Source: a virus
Virus record (IMG/VR): IMGVR_UViG_3300023208_000010
Span: 1 to 33,966 of that record
DNA: 33,966 nucleotides
Reading direction: 5' to 3' (one strand)
Under the pieces are notes generated by a model. It worked only from the letters and a program-made list of their open reading frames with translations, did no database searches and was not told the origin of the DNA. A program made the translations under genes and the position numbers. How positions within the stretch are numbered: the first letter of the stretch is position 1; every line of letters starts with the position of its first letter. This document shows, piece after piece, positions 13,419 to 21,465 of the stretch.

Positions 13419-14423
13419 TCAGGCGGCTTGAGCCTCGATAAGGGGCAGCACATAGGACAGGGCCTGCCGGGCGTTGGCGGTCAACTGGCGCTGCCATGCG
13501 CCGTTGCGCGGGCTCCACCGGAAGCCGTAGCGCTTGAGGGCGTGGCGCAGCTGGTCATCGGGCTTGCCGGGGAAAACCAGCTGCAGGCGATCTTCGGCGG
13601 CGTTCTCGATGATTTCACAATTGCCAACGGTGCGGGCGGGCGCTGCGCCTGCTTCCTCGTCGGCCTGCGCTGCAGCCAGTGCCCGCTCGACCTGAGCGAC
13701 ACGATCACGCAGACGGCGGATTTCGGCGTTGTTGTTGGACAGCTGGAAGCTCTCAAAGCCGATCTTGCCGAGATAGTTGGGGGTGGCGACCGCCTGTGCC
13801 GTAGCAGCGCCGATCGTGACGCCAGCTGCGGCGCATGCCTGCTGCACCTGGTCGGCGGTTGCGCCGCTCTTAAGCCTGGCCTTGCGGATGGCAGCATTGA
13901 TGCTGCGCATGAGTTCCTGCCGATCCTCCCGGCCCTGCAGGCGACGGCGCAGATCGTCCAGCTCAGCCGATTTGAGGCCGCTGGTGCCAATCGCTGCACG
14001 CTGGGCAGCCTTGGCGCGCTTGACGGCGCGCGATGCCGCACCGCTGGTGAATTCCTTCAGTTCGGCATAGCGGCGGTCTTCTGAAGCCAGCGCCTTTTCA
14101 TTGCGGGCAACGGGGAATTTGGCCGGACCCGTCACCATCCAGTTGGCGACCCGGGATCCGGCGCGCTGCCAGGCGGACCAGAGGCGCACATAACGCTCGG
14201 TTAGTTCCTCGTCGGTGCACTGCCGATAATCGATCAGCTCGGCGTCGATCAGGGCGCGCTTTACACGCTCGAGCAGTGCGGCGCAGTCGCTCGCGCCGTC
14301 ATCCAGCTCTCGCGCGGCGCGCTTTGCGGTGTCGCGCATCGTGCGCTGGTTGAAGAAAGATGCCAGGCGGGGTTCGCCACCGACGCTGGCGGCAAGACGA
14401 TCGCGGATGGTCTGGGTGTTCAT
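13419..14423 (-). CDS. phage protein with GFRWSP-type C-terminal domain
   Basis: This 334-residue protein starts at 14423 with AGGAG 9 bp upstream; the frame is open further to 14492 but lacks a ribosome site there. The N-terminal half is helical and charged (MRDTAKRAARELDDGA, VKRALIDAELIDY). A coiled stretch lies near 230-260 (NNNAEIRRLRDRVAQVERAL). The C-terminal 70 residues (RLQLVFPGKPDDQ, GFRWSPRNGAWQRQLT, ARQAL) are a conserved module. I know that module from DUF3560-type and other mobile-element proteins, some near antirestriction genes; its activity is unknown. It is the first gene after the operator-bearing leftward promoter, so it is directly under repressor control. Antirestriction or DNA binding are guesses. 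Confidence 0.75.
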   Translation of the reverse strand: MNTQTIRDRLAASVGGEPRLASFFNQRTMRDTAKRAARELDDGASDCAALLERVKRALIDAELIDYRQCTDEELTERYVRLWSAWQRAGSRVANWMVTGPAKFPVARNEKALASEDRRYAELKEFTSGAASRAVKRAKAAQRAAIGTSGLKSAELDDLRRRLQGREDRQELMRSINAAIRKARLKSGATADQVQQACAAAGVTIGAATAQAVATPNYLGKIGFESFQLSNNNAEIRRLRDRVAQVERALAAAQADEEAGAAPARTVGNCEIIENAAEDRLQLVFPGKPDDQLRHALKRYGFRWSPRNGAWQRQLTANARQALSYVLPLIEAQAA

Positions 14424-14476
14424 TGTGGCTGGCTCCTGTGCCATTCGGCGCGGCTTAATTGCCGGGCCTGTCATGG

Positions 14477-14505
14477 CAGATATATTCGCCATTTGTGAAA
14501 GTCAA
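14477..14505 (-). promoter_or_regulatory. leftward promoter with operator for the 13-14 kb operon
   Basis: On the minus strand TTGACT (14505-14500) is followed after 17 bp by TATCTG (14482-14477). The phage dyad ATTCGCCATTTGTGAAA (14484-14500) fills the spacer exactly. Binding there would block RNA polymerase. The transcript would start about 50 bp before the ATG of the 334-residue gene. Confidence 0.7.
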
Positions 14506-14542
14506 TAGGTAAAGTGCATAAGGTTGACCTAGACGCCAAAGC

Positions 14543-14585
14543 AAGGCGACAGGCTGGCGCGCAGCGCCTGCCGGTGCGTCGCCTT
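14543..14585. repeat. structured inverted repeat upstream of the 14.5 kb promoter
   Basis: AAGGCGAC (14543-14550) pairs with GTCGCCTT (14578-14585). Inside, CAGGC and GCCTG can form a further stem. On the plus strand the outer stem is followed by TCATCATTCC. It may be a transcription terminator for rightward transcripts or a small structured RNA. Nothing more specific can be seen. Confidence 0.4.
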
Positions 14586-14710
14586 TCATCATTCCTCTCG
14601 CTATCGCGTTGCGATCATGGCGTTATTCCGCGCCATCCTGCCTCTATCTCCCGGCCCTCGCCCTGACCCGTTCTTGGCGGGAATTAATGCCAGCGGCGGG
14701 TTGGGGGGGT

Positions 14711-14974
14711 TGTTCCGGTGTTCCGTCTGGTCGATGGTGCTAGAACATTCTCAAAGCATTGATATAGCGTGGTTTTTCAGCGTGTTCCGGTTGTTCCGGT
14801 CAAATGGGCGAAGGCCTCGCGCCGCGATGTGCGCGTGATCGTGTGTGCGGGCGCGTAGATCATCGGAACAAGCGGAACACTGCCTTTTATTCCTCATAAC
14901 CCATTGTGATATATAGCTAATTATGTTCCGCTCGGCTGTTCCAACGGGCTTTTTGCATCGGAACAATCGGAACA
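14711..14974. repeat. five pairs of TGTTCCG/CGGAACA boxes
   Basis: TGTTCCG occurs at 14711-14717 and 14719-14725, and at 14783-14789 and 14792-14798. It also occurs at 14924-14930, paired with TGTTCCA at 14937-14943. The opposite orientation, CGGAACA, occurs at 14864-14870 and 14873-14879, and at 14959-14965 and 14968-14974. Within pairs the spacing is 8, 9, 9, 13 and 9 bp, about one helical turn, and an AT-rich stretch lies at 14900-14925. The layout resembles iterons of a replication origin or a cluster of regulator sites. No gene is convincing here. Confidence 0.75.
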
Positions 14975-14987
14975 TTGGGCGGCGCTC

Positions 14988-15016
14988 TTGCTCGGGTTTC
15001 GCCATTTGTGTATTTC
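14988..15016 (+). promoter_or_regulatory. candidate late promoter with operator
   Basis: TTGCTC (14988-14993) and TATTTC (15011-15016) are separated by 17 bp. The spacer and -10 region contain TTTCGCCATTTGTG, the left and central part of the phage operator (14997-15013), with a degenerate right arm (GTGTAT). It faces the terminase and structural genes, with a leader of about 740 bp before the first of them. Confidence 0.55.
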
Positions 15017-15765
15017 CTGCGCCCCATGGGAACCGTCGCCGCCTCCCGCGATCGATCGCCGCCAGCTGGCCCGATTATTCTAAGGGGCGGATATTCGGCG
15101 CTTGGCGCTGAATGGGTGTTGAGGGGGCGTGCGTGCGCGGTTCCGGGGAAATTCGCGGGTGGCGCTGCGGCTGCCTGGCGGATCGGGCGCGGTGGCTGGG
15201 CCGAGCTGGGGAGCCGGGTCAGCTGCCGCGTCCAAACCGTGCGGAATCAGGCGCTTAGCGGCCTCGATCCGCACTGCGTCGCATGGCTGCCGTCGCATGG
15301 TATCGCCCATATCATTGAAAAGACGCGCTTTTATTGTGCCGTGCGGTTAACTGCCGGTTTCGCGCGCGGGGTCGCCGCGCCGATCGGCAGGGCGGGGGGG
15401 GCGTCCAGGAGGCACCCGGCCATGGCCGGGGGGCGTCCCCCCTTCGCCTCGCGCGCCCGTGTGTCAGGGGGGTCGCGTTCACGCAGGCCAGAATTTCAGG
15501 GCTTCGCCCAAGGCGATCGAGGCCGATCCGGCCCCGTCGCCCATGATTGCAATCGGCGGGTGCGCGGAACGTTAGCCCGGCCCAATGGGGTCGGGGGTGC
15601 GGGCCGCGCCGAAACGCGCGAAATCAGCCGAAAAACGGCAGAAAACCGGGGTGAACCGGGCAGAAAAGCAGCGATGGAAATGGGTCGGGGAGCATCGGGC
15701 CTGCGTTGTGCTGCGGTGGTCGGCCAGGGGAGCCGGGGCGGGCAGGCTATGGCGGGGGCGCTGGC
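15017..15765. other. 750-bp region without convincing genes before terminase
   Basis: Open frames here have no recognisable domain, poor start sites and low-complexity Arg/Gly/Ala composition, so I leave them out. The stretch contains a palindrome and direct repeats (15394-15438) and, at 15613-15670, repeated short blocks of CGGCAGAAAA / CGGGCAGAAAA. Immediately upstream of the small terminase gene is the usual place of a cos or pac packaging site, which could explain an untranslated stretch. Confidence 0.5.
15394..15438. repeat. GC palindrome flanked by GGGGGGCGTCC repeats
   Basis: CCCGGCCATGGCCGGG (15415-15430) is a perfect 16-bp palindrome. GGGGGGCGTCC occurs at 15395-15405 and again at 15428-15438. 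The combination is a candidate terminase recognition or cleavage site, given the terminase genes 330 bp downstream; this is inference from position. Confidence 0.5.
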
Positions 15766-16476
15766 ATGTCAACCGATGTGAGCATCGCCGCTGCCGTGCA
15801 GGAAACGGTCATCGGACGCGGCCTGTTCGGCGTCGATGGCAGCGTCGAGCAGCTGGACCTGCTGCGCGACGAGGACGGCAGGCTGCCGCAGGACGCGTTT
15901 CGCCAGATGCGGGCGCGCGGGCGCGGTCGGCCGCCGGGATCGCGCAACAAGGCGAGTAAGAAAATCGCGCAGCTGGTGTGCCAGACCTATGGCGATCCGG
16001 TGATGGAGCTGGCCAGTATCGGCTTTATGCCGCTGGACCAGATGGTGGAAACGCTGCTGATCGCGACCGGCAACAGCAAGGTCGAGGAAAAGCTGACCGA
16101 AATGGCCGAGGCGCTGACGGCGAAAATTGCCCAGCTACCCGCCAATGCCACCAAGGAGCAGCGCGAGGCGCTGACGGACCTGGCCGAGAGCGTGATGCAG
16201 GCACTGCACCGCTATGCACTGAAGCCCGGTGACCTGGCCGAGAAGGCCATGAAGATCAAGAGGGACGCGCTGAAAGAGGTTGCGCCCTATGTCCACGGCA
16301 AGCAGCCGGTGGCGATCGACGTGACGCACAAGGCCGATGTGATCCTGAACATTCCGGGCCTGACCGATCCGGCGCATCTGGCCGAGTTTGCCGAGGTCGA
16401 TCTGCAGGAATCCGACCTGGAACACATGCAGTTTGCCGAGTTCGAGCCCGTGGAGCGCGATGATGCTGACGGGTGA
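15766..16476 (+). CDS. small terminase subunit-like protein
   Basis: This is a 236-residue protein just upstream of the large terminase and overlapping it. Residues 45-70 carry a basic GRGRPPGSRNKASKKIAQL motif, then a helical segment (YGDPVMELASIGFMPLDQM). The end includes LKEVAPYVHGKQP and VILNIPGL. The GRPPGSRNK start and the EVAPYVHGK.P pattern are usual in small terminase-type phage proteins related to DUF5681. It would recognise the packaging site on phage DNA and recruit the large subunit. The ATG at 15766 has only a G-rich stretch upstream as ribosome site. Confidence 0.7.
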   Translation: MSTDVSIAAAVQETVIGRGLFGVDGSVEQLDLLRDEDGRLPQDAFRQMRARGRGRPPGSRNKASKKIAQLVCQTYGDPVMELASIGFMPLDQMVETLLIATGNSKVEEKLTEMAEALTAKIAQLPANATKEQREALTDLAESVMQALHRYALKPGDLAEKAMKIKRDALKEVAPYVHGKQPVAIDVTHKADVILNIPGLTDPAHLAEFAEVDLQESDLEHMQFAEFEPVERDDADG

Positions 16477-18256
16477 GCTGATCGGCCTTCGCGATCTGAC
16501 CGCATGGACCGAGCTTCTGGCGCGGGCCCAGACGCTTCGCGACGTGCCGCCCAGCTCGCTTTCGGTCGAGAATGCGCGGCAGCTGCAGGAAGCCGAGCGC
16601 ATCCGCCAGCGGCTCGCCTCGATCGAGCTTGACGAGTTGGAGCCGGAAGCCCTGCCGCGCTACGGCGACCTGATGGCCGCTGCCAAGGGTATGACCATGC
16701 GGCAGGTTGGCCCGGTGGCGCATGCGTTTCGCACCGACAAGGCGGCGGTCAGCACGATCATGGGCCCCTATGGGTCGGCAAAGACCACCACCGGCATGCA
16801 GAAGGTGCTGAATTCGGTGATGTGGCAGCCGCCGGGGCCGGATGGCGTGCGCCGGGCGCGCTGGTGCATCGTCCGCGACACCTATGGGCACCTTGAGGCG
16901 AACATCATGGCCGACTGGTTCATGTGGTTCCCCAAGACCGAGAAAAACTACAACCTGCGGCAGAACACGCACAAGCTGAACATCGATATCCCCATCGCCG
17001 GCGGGCAGGTGATGCGGCTGTATCTCGAGGTGCTGTTCCGCGCGGTGGAATCGCAGTCTGCCGAGGAGCTTTTCAAGGGCCTGGCGCTGACCGGGCTGTG
17101 GCTCAACGAAATGGACACGCTGCACTACGACGTGTTCAAATACGGCTTCCCGCGCCTTGGCCGCTATCGCCCGCCGGGCACGCCCATCGGGGGATGGTCT
17201 GGCCTGATCGGCGACATGAACGCGCCTGCGGAAGACAACTGGACCTATGACTTCAACGTCAACAAGAATATCGGCCTGACCGAGGACCAGATGCGCGAAT
17301 ATCGCAAGGTATTCGGCGACAATTTCCGCGTGAATTTCCATGTGCAGCCCGGCGGGCTCGATGCCGGTGCAGAGAACCTGGCCAATCTGCCACCCGGTTA
17401 CTATGACCGCATCCAGATCGGCATGAGCGAGCAGGAAAAGCGCCGCTTCATCCACAACAAGTTCGGCGCGGTGCGCGACGGCAATCCGGTCTATACCCAG
17501 TATAGCGATGAACGCCATTGCGTGCGCGACCTGAAGGTCGATCCGCGCGTGCCGGTGAGCCTGGCGCTCGATGGCGGGAACACGCCTGCCTGCCTGTTCG
17601 GCCAGAAAATGCCGAATGGCCAGATCCGCGTCGTCGACGAGGTCGTGATCTACAAGCCCGGCAAGACAGCTGTGCTGGAAAAGCTGGGGGCCAAGGAATT
17701 CGGCCAGCAGTGCGGCGAATACTGGAACGAAAACTTTGGCGGTTGCCGCCTTGCCGACCTGAATTGGAGCGACCCAGCTGCCTGGGATGGCGACAGCGCC
17801 AAGAATGAGGAAGACCGCGCCTGGATCATCCGCTTTGTCGCGGGTTTCAACGAGACCGCGATCGGCGCGAAGCTGAAAATCAAGCCCGCGCCGGTCAGAG
17901 GAAACCGGATCGGTCCGCGCCTAGAAGCCGTGCGCGATGTGCTGAAGGGATCGATCGATTCCGTCCCCAAATTCGTGATTTCCGACCGCTGCAAGGTGCT
18001 GCGCGAGGGCTTCAACCGGGGTTATGTGACCACGCGCGTGCAGTATTCGACCGGCGGCGGTCGGTGGAAAGACGAGCCGCTGAAGAACGACTTCAGCCAT
18101 GTGCACGATGCCAACCAGTATCTGGTGCTGGGCTTCACCAAGTTCGATGGCTGGGAAGACAGCGATGCGCGCGAGCGCCAGCGCCGCGCCTCTGCGCAAC
18201 GGCACAGGCCGAAGGTCGATTATGGCCGGGGTTATTTCAGACCAAGGGGAGCTTGA
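16460..18256 (+). CDS. large terminase subunit
   Basis: This is a 598-residue DNA-packaging ATPase-nuclease, close in length to T7 gp19 (586). Walker A is GPYGSAKTT at about residue 102, and a Walker B-like strand LTGLWLNEMD lies near residue 213. After the ATPase part, VSLALDGGNTPACLFG begins the RNase H-like nuclease with its metal-binding Asp, and DWSDPAAWDG-type and HVHDANQY segments complete it (seen as LNWSDPAAW and FSHVHDANQYLV). It starts at tandem ATGs (16460 or 16463) with GGAG upstream, overlapping the small subunit by 17 bp. It would cut concatemers and pump DNA through the portal. Confidence 0.9.
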   Translation: MMLTGELIGLRDLTAWTELLARAQTLRDVPPSSLSVENARQLQEAERIRQRLASIELDELEPEALPRYGDLMAAAKGMTMRQVGPVAHAFRTDKAAVSTIMGPYGSAKTTTGMQKVLNSVMWQPPGPDGVRRARWCIVRDTYGHLEANIMADWFMWFPKTEKNYNLRQNTHKLNIDIPIAGGQVMRLYLEVLFRAVESQSAEELFKGLALTGLWLNEMDTLHYDVFKYGFPRLGRYRPPGTPIGGWSGLIGDMNAPAEDNWTYDFNVNKNIGLTEDQMREYRKVFGDNFRVNFHVQPGGLDAGAENLANLPPGYYDRIQIGMSEQEKRRFIHNKFGAVRDGNPVYTQYSDERHCVRDLKVDPRVPVSLALDGGNTPACLFGQKMPNGQIRVVDEVVIYKPGKTAVLEKLGAKEFGQQCGEYWNENFGGCRLADLNWSDPAAWDGDSAKNEEDRAWIIRFVAGFNETAIGAKLKIKPAPVRGNRIGPRLEAVRDVLKGSIDSVPKFVISDRCKVLREGFNRGYVTTRVQYSTGGGRWKDEPLKNDFSHVHDANQYLVLGFTKFDGWEDSDARERQRRASAQRHRPKVDYGRGYFRPRGA

Positions 18257-18257
18257 C

Positions 18258-18491
18258 ATGTCCGTTTTCGGGAAAGTGCTGGGCGGCGTTGCAGGGCTGC
18301 TGATGCCGAGCCTGGTGAAGAAACCGAAGCAGCCTGTGGCGCAGCCGGTGGCGACGCGAAACGAGGCGCGCGAGGCCGCGATGCGCAGCGACGCGCTGAC
18401 CCGCCGTGCGGGATATGCCGCCAATGTCGTTACCGGCAGCGCCGGTGCAGAAGCGCCGCGCGGTGCGGCGAAGGTGCTGCTGGGCACCTGA
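18258..18491 (+). CDS. small structural-operon protein (77 aa)
   Basis: This gene starts at an ATG 1 bp after the terminase stop, with GGGGAG 6 bp upstream. The product begins with a hydrophobic, Gly-rich segment (VFGKVLGGVAGLLMPSLV), then a basic Pro/Gln-rich linker and a helix with RNEAREAAMRSDALTRRAG. T7-like phages commonly carry a short protein of this kind after the terminase; its function is unknown to me. A peripheral membrane or virion role is possible from the amphipathic start. Confidence 0.6.
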   Translation: MSVFGKVLGGVAGLLMPSLVKKPKQPVAQPVATRNEAREAAMRSDALTRRAGYAANVVTGSAGAEAPRGAAKVLLGT

Positions 18492-18519
18492 CCCCGGCGA
18501 TCAAGCGAAGGACCGAGCC

Positions 18520-18930
18520 ATGAAAACGTTTATTGGCACCAAAGTTGTTGAAGCTGAAACCGAAGAACGCGACGGCGTTCTGGGCTACAAGGTCGTTTAT
18601 CCCGACGGCTATGTGTCTTGGTCGCCGCCTGAAGCCTTTGAAGAAGCTTATCGCCTGTCAGGCGAGATGAATTTCGGCCATGCGCTCGAAATGCTTAAGC
18701 GCGGCCATCGTGTGGCACGCTCGGGCTGGAACGGCAAGGGCATGTTCCTTTTTCTGGTCCCTGGCTCGACCTTCAAGGTCAACCGACCGCCTCTGCTGGG
18801 CATCTACCCCGAGGGCACCGAGGTCAACTATCACGCGCACATCGACATGAAGACTGCCGATGGGCAGGTCGTGCCGTGGCTTTGCTCGCAGACTGATGCG
18901 CTCGCCGAAGATTGGTGCGTGCTGGATTAA
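18520..18930 (+). CDS. Tad2-like (DUF2829) anti-Thoeris protein
   Basis: This 136-residue protein has AAGGA 7 bp before its ATG. Residues 1-46 (FIGTKVVEAETEERDG, GYKVVYPDGYVSWSPPEAF) match the Phi92 gp17-like domain as I know it. Residues 50-136 match the Tad2/DUF2829 domain: MNFGHALEMLKRGHRVARSG, WNGKGMFLFLVPGS, HIDMKTADGQVVPWL and a final EDWCVLD. Tad2 proteins bind the cyclic ADP-ribose-type signal made by Thoeris defence and so stop the effector from firing. Here the gene sits in the late operon between terminase and portal, an unexpected place. It could instead be a virion protein with the same fold. Family match from memory of the conserved pattern. Confidence 0.85.
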   Translation: MKTFIGTKVVEAETEERDGVLGYKVVYPDGYVSWSPPEAFEEAYRLSGEMNFGHALEMLKRGHRVARSGWNGKGMFLFLVPGSTFKVNRPPLLGIYPEGTEVNYHAHIDMKTADGQVVPWLCSQTDALAEDWCVLD

Positions 18931-18956
18931 TCGCTTCAAACTGAAAGGAAGCTGCC

Positions 18957-19781
18957 ATGACCAAGGCCAAGAATGTTTTACCGCAAGACAAGGGCGGCGA
19001 GAGCGAAGCCGTTGAAAACACAACGGAAACCAGCCCAAACGGCGCAGAAAAAAATTCGCAGAACGATGCCGCTGGCACCCAGGATGCGGATGCTGGGCAG
19101 AATGCCCCTGCAGGCGATGCTGGCAGCGGCGGGGATAAGCCTTTCTTCACGACGTCTGGATTTTCAGACTATGAGGCGGAATTGATCAGCTCCATCGCTG
19201 TCGCCGCCGTGCGCGATGCGCTGCCGCAGATGCTGGCCGAGGTCGAGGCGCGGCGTCTGGCCGATGCCGAGCGCGCGGCAAAGGAGCTGCAGGACGCCCA
19301 GCTGGCCGAGCAGCGCAAGGCCGACCAGGATCAGCGCAATCGCGAGCGGCGCCAGCAGCGCGAGGAACAGAAAGCCCGCGAGAAGGCGGCGGAAGCCCGT
19401 GCGGTCGAGCTTCAGGCTTCGGCAGAGTTCCATGCCCATATCGCAGGCAGCGAAGTGCCGCGTGCCGAGATTGTCGAGCGCGTGCAGGCCGCTGAGCAGC
19501 TGCTGGTGATGTTTGCCGATGGCAAGCGGTTCAATATCGACCTTCGCCATGCCGTGACGCGCACGGACCTGAAGGCCGATGGCGGTTCGCTGTTGCTGAA
19601 GACACCCATCCATGTGCCCGCCAGTTATCCTTTGGACGCGCTCACCGAATGCTGGCTGATCCCTGCCAGCGACGGCAAGCAGGCCGATTGCGGCCTGCGA
19701 TGCGACCTGGGCAGCGCCATCGCGATCGGCGGCGGCAGGCCGGTGACGTTCCCTGCCGAATCCATTGCCTGGCGCTGCTGA
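18957..19781 (+). CDS. coiled-coil structural-region protein (274 aa)
   Basis: AAAGGA lies 7 bp before the ATG. Residues 1-60 are acidic and low-complexity (rich in Asn, Asp, Gly, Ala). Residues 95-150 form a long charged coiled coil (RLADAERAAKELQDAQ ... RRQQREEQKAREKAAEAR). The last 100 residues look beta-rich, with AVTRTDLKADGGSLLLKTPIHVP and two cysteines near the end. I do not recognise the family. Its position between the Tad2-like gene and the portal suggests a virion or assembly factor. Confidence 0.65.
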   Translation: MTKAKNVLPQDKGGESEAVENTTETSPNGAEKNSQNDAAGTQDADAGQNAPAGDAGSGGDKPFFTTSGFSDYEAELISSIAVAAVRDALPQMLAEVEARRLADAERAAKELQDAQLAEQRKADQDQRNRERRQQREEQKAREKAAEARAVELQASAEFHAHIAGSEVPRAEIVERVQAAEQLLVMFADGKRFNIDLRHAVTRTDLKADGGSLLLKTPIHVPASYPLDALTECWLIPASDGKQADCGLRCDLGSAIAIGGGRPVTFPAESIAWRC

Positions 19782-19818
19782 CCCCAGCGCACACTCCACC
19801 TGACGGGGCAAGACAGAC

Positions 19819-21465
19819 ATGTTCAATGCAGAGCAGATCATCAAAGACCAGGCGCGCATGGAGAGCGAGCGTTCGACGTTCGATGCCATGTGGCAGGAGA
19901 TTGCCGAGCTGGTCTTGCCCCGTCAGGCCAGTTTCACGGTCCAGCAATCCGAGGGATCGAGCCAGACCAACAAGATTTTCGACAGCACCGCGGCGCAGGC
20001 GCTTGAGGATGGCGTGTCGAATTTCGTCAGCCATGTGATGCCGCGCGGCCAGCGTTACCAGATGCTCGAGCCGAAGGATGAGGCGCTGCTGAACAACCAG
20101 CGCGTGATGGCCTGGTATGAGCTGAAGACCACCCAGCTGCTGCAGCTGCGCCACGACGCGCGCAGCGGCTTTGTCAACCAGAGCAACGAGAGCGTGGCAA
20201 GCCTGCTGGCATTCGGCCCGCAGGCCATGTGGGTCGACATGCGCTATGACCGGCTGACCGGCAGGCCGGTGGGATTCCGCTACAGCAGCGAGCATGTGGG
20301 CACCGTCTGGATCGACGAGGATTTCCAGGGCAATGTCATCCGCACGCACCGCAAGTTCACGCTGACTGCCGAGGCGGCGTTCAAGAAATGGGGCGACAAG
20401 CTGCCCGGCAAGGTGCTGGAAAAGGCCCGCAACCCCAACTCGCAGCACGAGAAGTTCACCTTCATCCACCGGATCGAAGTCAACCCGCGCCCCAATCCCG
20501 ACACGCCGCTTTCCTGGAAGGGCAAGTTCTGGATCGGCTGCTATCTGTGCGTCGAGTGCAAGGAAGCGTTCGGCGAGGGCGGTTTCAACACCAACCCGCT
20601 GATCTATTCGCGCTTCAGCCAGAGCCCCAACGAGAAATATGCGCGATCGCCGGCGGTCACGGTGCTGCCCGATATCAAGGCGGCGCAGCAGGTGATGATG
20701 GACCTGGTGCTTATCAGCGAAATGAGCGCGATGCCGCCGCTGCTGGCGCATGATGACATGCTGGACCAGACGATCCGCTATGCGTCGCGCGAAATCACTT
20801 ATGGGGGGCTGGACTATCGCGGCAACCCGACCGTGAGGCCGCTCTACGAGGGCGGCGATGCCAATCCGCTGATGGCGCTGCAGGAAAGCACGCGGCAGAT
20901 CATCCGCCGCGCGTTCTTTGCCGACATGCTGTTCAGCAACCGCGAGGTGAAGACGCATGTGAACGTGCAGGAAACGCTCGAGCGGATCAGCGAGAAGGGC
21001 ATATTGCTTTCTCCGCTGGCGCGGCAGGAAACCGAGTGGTTTGGCCCGATGACCGATCGCGAGCTGGACCTGATGGACCAGATGGGGCTGTTCGACGACA
21101 TGCCCGGCGAAGTGATCGAAGCGGGCGGCATGATGCAAAACCGCTTCGACAATCCGCTTGGCCGCGCGCAGAAGGCCGACCAGATCGTGGGCTATATGCG
21201 GTTGCTGGAAGCGGTCGCGCCGCAGATGCAGCTGGACCCCGAGCGTCATATTCCGATTCTGAACCAGACCCTGCCGTTCGAGAAGGTCTTAACCGGGCTG
21301 TCGCGGGTGCTGGCGGTGCCAGCGTCGTTCCAGGCCAGTGATGACGAGCGCGACGCGCAGCGGGAGGCCGATGCCGAGGCGCAGGGCACGCAATCGCTGA
21401 TCGAGGCGCTGCCCGCTATCGCGCAGGCGACCAGCTCGCTGCAGCAGGTGAGCATGGGCGCATGA
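19819..21465 (+). CDS. portal protein, T7 gp8-like head-tail connector
   Basis: This 548-residue protein is close in length to T7 gp8 (536) and carries the connector-family hallmarks. The start is MFNAEQIIKDQARMESERST, W..IAELVLPRQ follows, then KIFDSTAAQALEDG and SHVMPRGQRYQML. Later come EHVGTVWIDEDFQGN, YSRFSQSPNEKYARSP and the long C-terminal helix region (FEKVLTGLSRVLAVPASFQ). It would form the dodecameric ring at the vertex through which DNA passes and to which the tail attaches. It is followed by an ATGA-coupled small gene and the scaffold. The end is Gln/Ser-rich. The gene appears intact. Confidence 0.9.
   Translation: MFNAEQIIKDQARMESERSTFDAMWQEIAELVLPRQASFTVQQSEGSSQTNKIFDSTAAQALEDGVSNFVSHVMPRGQRYQMLEPKDEALLNNQRVMAWYELKTTQLLQLRHDARSGFVNQSNESVASLLAFGPQAMWVDMRYDRLTGRPVGFRYSSEHVGTVWIDEDFQGNVIRTHRKFTLTAEAAFKKWGDKLPGKVLEKARNPNSQHEKFTFIHRIEVNPRPNPDTPLSWKGKFWIGCYLCVECKEAFGEGGFNTNPLIYSRFSQSPNEKYARSPAVTVLPDIKAAQQVMMDLVLISEMSAMPPLLAHDDMLDQTIRYASREITYGGLDYRGNPTVRPLYEGGDANPLMALQESTRQIIRRAFFADMLFSNREVKTHVNVQETLERISEKGILLSPLARQETEWFGPMTDRELDLMDQMGLFDDMPGEVIEAGGMMQNRFDNPLGRAQKADQIVGYMRLLEAVAPQMQLDPERHIPILNQTLPFEKVLTGLSRVLAVPASFQASDDERDAQREADAEAQGTQSLIEALPAIAQATSSLQQVSMGA

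Noticed and set aside
14751-15005. Leftward frame with Arg/Asn-rich product over the TGTTCCG boxes
   Set aside because: The product is a translation of the repeats and has no domain or ribosome site.
14975-15781. Long open frame (268 codons) before the small terminase
   Set aside because: No domain, low-complexity Arg/Gly/Ala composition, no ribosome site, and it crosses the terminase start in another frame. High GC keeps frames open by chance.
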